From positions 2,579,603 through 2,643,602 of the forward strand of contig JAVGWX010000001.1 of NCBI GenBank assembly GCA_036924085.1: DNA of 64,000 bases, written 5' to 3'. This stretch comes from Ariolimax columbianus (taxonomy: Eukaryota; Mollusca; Gastropoda; Stylommatophora; Arionidae). The notes beneath the pieces are model-generated. The model worked only from the letters and a program-made list of their open reading frames with translations, did not search any database and was not told the DNA's origin. Both the position numbers and the translations under genes were made by a program. This document shows, piece after piece, positions 59,774 through 64,000 of this stretch; position 1 is the first letter of the stretch, and each line of letters begins with the position of its first letter.

Positions 59774-60179
59774 ACTACATGTTGATTGTTTTTTTTTGGT
59801 ATTTACTAAATAACTATATCTAGTATATAGGTACGTTATACAATCCATATTGATAAGGGTGCTCTAACCTCATATACTGATACTGCCATTGTTAGAGACT
59901 TCGTCATGTCGGGTCTTCATAGTAAACGAATCCAACAACCAGGGACGTTTCCTTGTTTCAGTGCCTTACTTAGCAGAATAATATATTCAGCTAGGTGAAC
60001 TGGAGCGTAACGTTGGGTTGCATAAACATTATGTCTTTTTATGCTGACGGCGCACGCATATGTTATAAGAAGGCAAACATCTGTACAGCGACGGTGTTAA
60101 TAGTGTTATATATGTTACCTCATGGATGTTGCATATTCGTATCTATGGGACCAAGTCACAAAAAACAACATTTTTTTAC

Positions 60180-60395
60180 ACGTGATATGAACGTTCAAAC
60201 AATTTATGATTGCACTGACAGTGTCCTTTATTCCTCAACATAATTCCCGCCAACATTAATGCACTTATCACATCGCTTTATCAGTGCACAAAACCTGCCA
60301 GCATAGAAGTCGGCTGTCTCAGACACATTTTCACTTTACTTTTAACCTCTTTATCATTATTGAAACGTCTGCTGACAACATGGGATCAGGCATTG
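60180..60395 (-). mobile_element. Possible mariner-like remnant
   Basis: The minus strand gives RFCALIKRCDKCINVGGNYV followed by a stop, similar in layout to the RWxKCIxxxGxYVE C-terminus of mariner transposases. No other motif survives. Confidence 0.4.
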
Positions 60396-60499
60396 TGCTG
60401 TAGTTAAACTATAGTATAGTAGCCTCTTTCATTCATGACTGACTATAGAATGAAATGACTTGAAGTGGTAAACAAAAAATATATACTTAGCTTGTTCTT

Positions 60500-62221
60500 T
60501 TCTTTTCTTTCTCTTTGCGGCGTCGTTTCACTTCTTTGTGTTGCAAGAACTTCTCTATACCAAGCGTGTGGTGGCCCTTCAGAGTACATCTCCACTTGGA
60601 TCGGTCTGCAGCTTCGTCTTTCTAGGAAGTTAGATTCATCTTCAGCGCCTTCATATCACGCTTAGACACATCCTTCAACCTCAACTGTGGTCAGTCAATT
60701 GTTCACTTGCCTTCCGCCTGCTGTGAGTACACGTGCGGTAAACATGCCCCAACCATCGAAAACGTCACTGGTTCAGCAGCGAGTACATGCTGTGAGTGTT
60801 TGCTCTCTGTAAGACCGTATTATGTGGCACTCTCTTCTCTCTTGCCACTCAATCCTTAATATGCGCCGTAGACACCTCATGTTTTTTTTTTTTTTTTGCG
60901 TTCGCCTTATTTCTCTAATCCCCAAGGCGGTGTGCGTTGCACTGTGGTTTTTATTTTGCGCCTGTCGGCCCAATGCATCCGACTTCAGCATGCATTTTAT
61001 GTAAGGGTCTGCTTCCTCCTGCATTTTCTAAGGGTTTGCTTCCCCGGGGTAACGGCCGGTGCTGTGATGGGGATCGAACCCAGCACCTTCGGATTGTGAG
61101 CCGTGCCACTTATCCACTAGGCCACGCCGTCCCCCCAGACACCTCATGTGAAAGGTGTTGAACCGCCGTTCCTGTTTAGTGCAAGCTGCAAATCTCGCTT
61201 TCATACACGAGAGTGCAAAGAACTCAGGTCTGATAGACCCGAACCTTGATGTAGTGAGACAGTGCCGTGTTCTCCCAGACTCTCTTCGTCAGGCCGGCCA
61301 TGACGGTTCTAGCCCAGTCAAGTCTACTGTATATCTCCTTCTGGAGCGAGAGAGTGTTGCTGATGGCAGACCCAAGATAAGGGAAACTGTTGACGACCTC
61401 CAGAGTGACGCCATCAATCTTTATGGATGGGGTAGTGGAAATACCCTGTGAGCAGACCTTTGTCTTTTCTATAATGAGCCCAAATTGCTCGCAACACTCG
61501 GCGAATCTGTCTCCCAGTCTCTTTAGAGCCTCCTCACTACTGGTCACTAGAACTGCATCATCCGCAAACAGCATCTCCATAATGAGCACCGTCCTCACCT
61601 TGGTCCTCGCACGCAGTCGGACAGGTTAAACAGCCGCCCACCTGACCTGGTGCTCAGATAAACACCGTCCACAGATGTGCCATAAGCGTAGGATAGGAGC
61701 ATGGAGAAGAAGACAAAAAAAAGAGGGTCGGCGCGAGCACACATCCCTGTTTCACTCGTGAAGGGAAACGAGTTTGAAGATGATCTGTCGTATAGAACTG
61801 AACCCTTCGTATCGGCGTGAAAAGAAATGATCATGTTACGCAATTAGTTGCAGTCGATATTCTCGAGGAGTTCGAATAGACCCTTTCTACTAACCAAGTC
61901 GAAGGCCTTGGTGAGGTCTAGAAACGTCATAACGAGCGACTGGTCTTGTTCTCTGCACTTCTCCTGGATTTGGCGATACGAGAAAATCATATCCGTTGAT
62001 CTACCTACTCTAAAGCCACACTAGTATTATGTGTACACCCTGTCTGCGAGCAGTCTCAACCTATTTAGTAGCATACGGGCGTAAACTTTGCCTTCAACTC
62101 TCAGGAGCGAGATCCCTCTATAATTATTGCAGTCCCCGCGGTCACCTTTGTTTGTGTAAATAGTCACAATGATGGCGCCATACATGTCTTGGGAGACTGC
62201 ACCTTCCTCCCAGCAGAGGTA
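60500..62221 (-). mobile_element. RTE-like LINE fragment
   Basis: On the minus strand the reverse transcriptase runs from about 62160 (NKGDRGDCNNYRGISLL, FLDLTKAFDLVSRKGLFELL) through MIISFHADTKGSVLYD (61843) to MLFADDAVLVTSSEEALKRL and SFPYLGSAISNTLSLQ (61598-61224). The C-terminus is at 60500-60880, interrupted by a SINE. Frameshifted throughout. Confidence 0.88.
60882..61136 (-). mobile_element. tRNA-derived SINE, full length, inside the RTE-like LINE
   Basis: Reverse copy with T-run first and head last (actaggccacgccgtcccc). Flanked by agacacctcatg at 60870-60881 and 61137-61148, a 12-bp exact duplication. Close to the 19.2-kb copy in sequence. Confidence 0.95.
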
Positions 62222-62253
<32 letters not shown>

Positions 62254-62312
62254 CTTCTTCTTCTTCTTCTTCTTCTTCTTCTTCTTCTTCTTCTTCTTCT
62301 TCTTCTTCTTCG
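62222..62312. repeat. (CTT)n / (GAA)n tract, about 30 copies: LINE 3' tail
   Basis: Uninterrupted triplets at the 3' end of the RNase H-type LINE on its own strand. Read through, they give a spurious poly-arginine tail, because this copy lacks the stop codon that the composite retroposon keeps at the same place (cgatgaagaag). Confidence 0.92.
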
Positions 62313-64000
62313 TACGCTGTCAGACGTCAACTTGAATTTTTCGAATAAAGCAGCTCTCATCCTGAGGCTGTCGACACTGCCATAGAACTTGTCTAGTGTT
62401 GGCACTGGTGATGACCACATGTGCTTTCTCTGGTCCTCGTATGTCGGGCAATTTTGCAGCAGATGTTCAGCGGTCATTTTCCCTGTACTGCACGGGCATT
62501 CGTCGGTACACCCTATCTTCAATTTGTTGAATAGGTGGTACCTCAGTCTATTGTGGCCAGTGCGAAGTCTGAAGACAACGACCTGCTCCCTTCGGTTCAA
62601 CTGGTAATAGGCATCGTTTTTGGTGTAACCAGTATGTTCGGTTTCCCATTTGGTCATGTACCTGGCTTTGATAAGCCGTTTTGACTCTTCGTACGTCATA
62701 CTGGTATCTGTTTGTGGTAGTCTTGCACCTTCTTTTGCCAGTCTGTCTGCCTCCACGTTGCCTTGGATGTTGCAGTGTGATGGGACCCACTGTACCACTA
62801 CCCTTTTTGGTGCGGACTGCTGGCACGGTTTGCAGAGTGCTGCTCTTAAGTCATTAAGCTCAGTGTTTTTCTGGCTTTTTAGCGCTGTGACTACGGCGAG
62901 AGCATCTGTCAGCAGGACTATATGGCTTTCATTTTCACTGTGTGTCACCATTTCTTCCACTGCCGCCCTCAGTGCCTCTGCCTCCGCTCTGAAATTGCTT
63001 GTGTACTTACCAGTAGCCATTCTTTGTCTTGCTCTCATTCGGTTTCTCTCGATCTGACTTTTCCATGTCATGCGCCGATCAAATGTGACGCCCAAGTAGT
63101 TTGGGTTGTCGTTTAGCCGCAGATATTTGCTATTAAGACTTATTTTGGTGTTCTGTGGTTTATTTGAAAGCGAGAATATCGTACATGTTGTTTTTTCTTC
63201 ATTTATTTTGACCAGCCATGATTTCGCCCACTCCTCCAGTGATCTTAGGCCCAGCTGCATCCGATTGTTTGCGACGGTGAGATTTTTCTTCAGAGGTCCA
63301 CATAGCCAGATCGTCTGCTAAAATGGAGCTGTGGACTCTTCTTGGTATATTCTCTATGATGTTGTTTATATACACCAGAAAAAGTGTGGGTGACACTACT
63401 CCCCCTTGGGGTACTTCTTGCTCCAGTGTCACCGTTTTGCTCATCTGCTCTTGTACTTGGACTCTGGCTGTTCTGTTTTCGAGGTAGTGGCTGATCCATC
63501 TGAACATTTTTCCAGATACTTCACTTCTTCGTAGCTTGACTAAGTCCCTCTTTCCACACCTTGTCAAATGCCTTCTCTAGATCCACCCAAACCGCTACTG
63601 TATGCTTTTTCTCTTGGTAAGCATCCTCCATTTCCTGAGCTATAAGAGTGATCTGGTCCTCAGTGGATCTGTGTTTTCTAAATCCTGCTTGCTGTGGAAT
63701 TAATATGTGTTTTTCTTCCAGATGCCACATCAGTCTGGTGTTTATCATGCACTCCATCAGTTTACCTACACAGCTCAGTAGACTGATAGGCTTGTATCAA
63801 TTTGGATATGTTCTATCTTTTTCTTTCTTTGGTTCTGGTATAAGTACAGCATCTTTCCATGCCTGCGGTACAATTCCCCTTTTCCAGCTTTGGTTCAGGA
63901 CTGACAGTAACTTCCTCTTTGCTGTTGGCCCAGCCCCATCAGCATTTCATTTGTTTTCCGGGCGATTTCTTTTTCTTTAAAGTTATCATGGCCTCATTTA
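62222..64000 (-). mobile_element. RNase H-type LINE (I/Tad-like), cut by the window end
   Basis: The minus strand encodes reverse transcriptase in pieces: RSTEDQITLIAQEMEDAY, WVDLEKAFDKVWKEGL (63757-63521), then GGVVSPTLFLVYINNIIENI and LADDLAMW (63567-63199). The RNase H domain (63260-62142 frame) follows: FRAEAEALRAAVEEM, HIVLLTDALAVVTAL, VQWVPSHCNIQGNVEADRLA. Then come the Cys/His end CTDECPCSTGKMTAEHLLQN-type motif and SLRMRAALFEKF. The 3' terminus is agcgtacg followed by (GAA)n. It was inserted into the RTE-like LINE. Two frameshifts mean it is probably dead. The 5' part lies outside the window. Confidence 0.88.

Noticed and set aside
28963..61161. Short frames with [17 protein letters not shown] sequence recurring in several places
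   Set aside because: They are translations of the tRNA-derived SINE, not genes.
62142..62330. A natural poly-arginine protein tail on the RNase H frame
   Set aside because: The arginines are the (GAA)n 3' tail of the LINE read through because this copy lost its stop codon.

Overview
The window is animal nuclear DNA: AT-rich, intron-containing and crowded with decayed transposons and tandem repeats. A 5.8S/28S rRNA-derived retroposon and tRNA-derived SINEs that share a core block fit a mollusc, perhaps a gastropod, but the species cannot be fixed from this sequence alone. Nothing prokaryotic, viral or CRISPR-like was seen.

The only host gene recognised is a complete CDK12/CDK13-type transcription kinase on the minus strand. 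Ten coding exons run from the ATG at 44973 down to the stop at 11008. A probable non-coding first exon lies near 45254-45390, and an AATAAA signal lies at 10916-10921. I placed every junction at a GT/AG site. The exons sum to 3489 nt (1162 codons plus stop) and the phase is kept at every junction. The order is: N-terminal RS-like domain, basic/Pro-Ser linker, kinase domain (about residues 519-812, PITAVRE helix, HRD, DLG in place of DFG, T-loop Thr), DCHEL tail, and a low-complexity C-terminus. It should phosphorylate the RNA polymerase II C-terminal domain with cyclin K.

The introns and flanks are a layered record of mobile elements. They hold three or more copies of a CR1-like LINE (one with SGNH-hydrolase ORF1 remnants), several RTE-like LINE fragments, LINEs with an RNase H domain, two piggyBac elements with perfect terminal inverted repeats and TTAA duplications (one with a nearly whole transposase), mariner remnants, and seven copies of one tRNA-derived SINE family. 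About ten minisatellites with units of 24-52 bp are spread through the window.

Region by region: 1-6.5 kb is intergenic with tandem repeats. 6.5-10.4 kb is a CR1-like LINE split by a 1.3-kb rRNA-derived composite retroposon. 11-45.4 kb is the kinase gene. 45.9-59.8 kb is an inverted-repeat element, one arm of which has expanded into a roughly 13-kb, 31-bp minisatellite array of about 418 units ending about 1 kb upstream of the kinase promoter. 60.5-64 kb is nested LINEs. The most unusual items are the 5.8S-28S-28S composite retroposon with a 13-bp target-site duplication, the giant minisatellite whose unexpanded single-unit relative sits at 16.9 kb in the same gene, and a core sequence block shared by three otherwise different element types.
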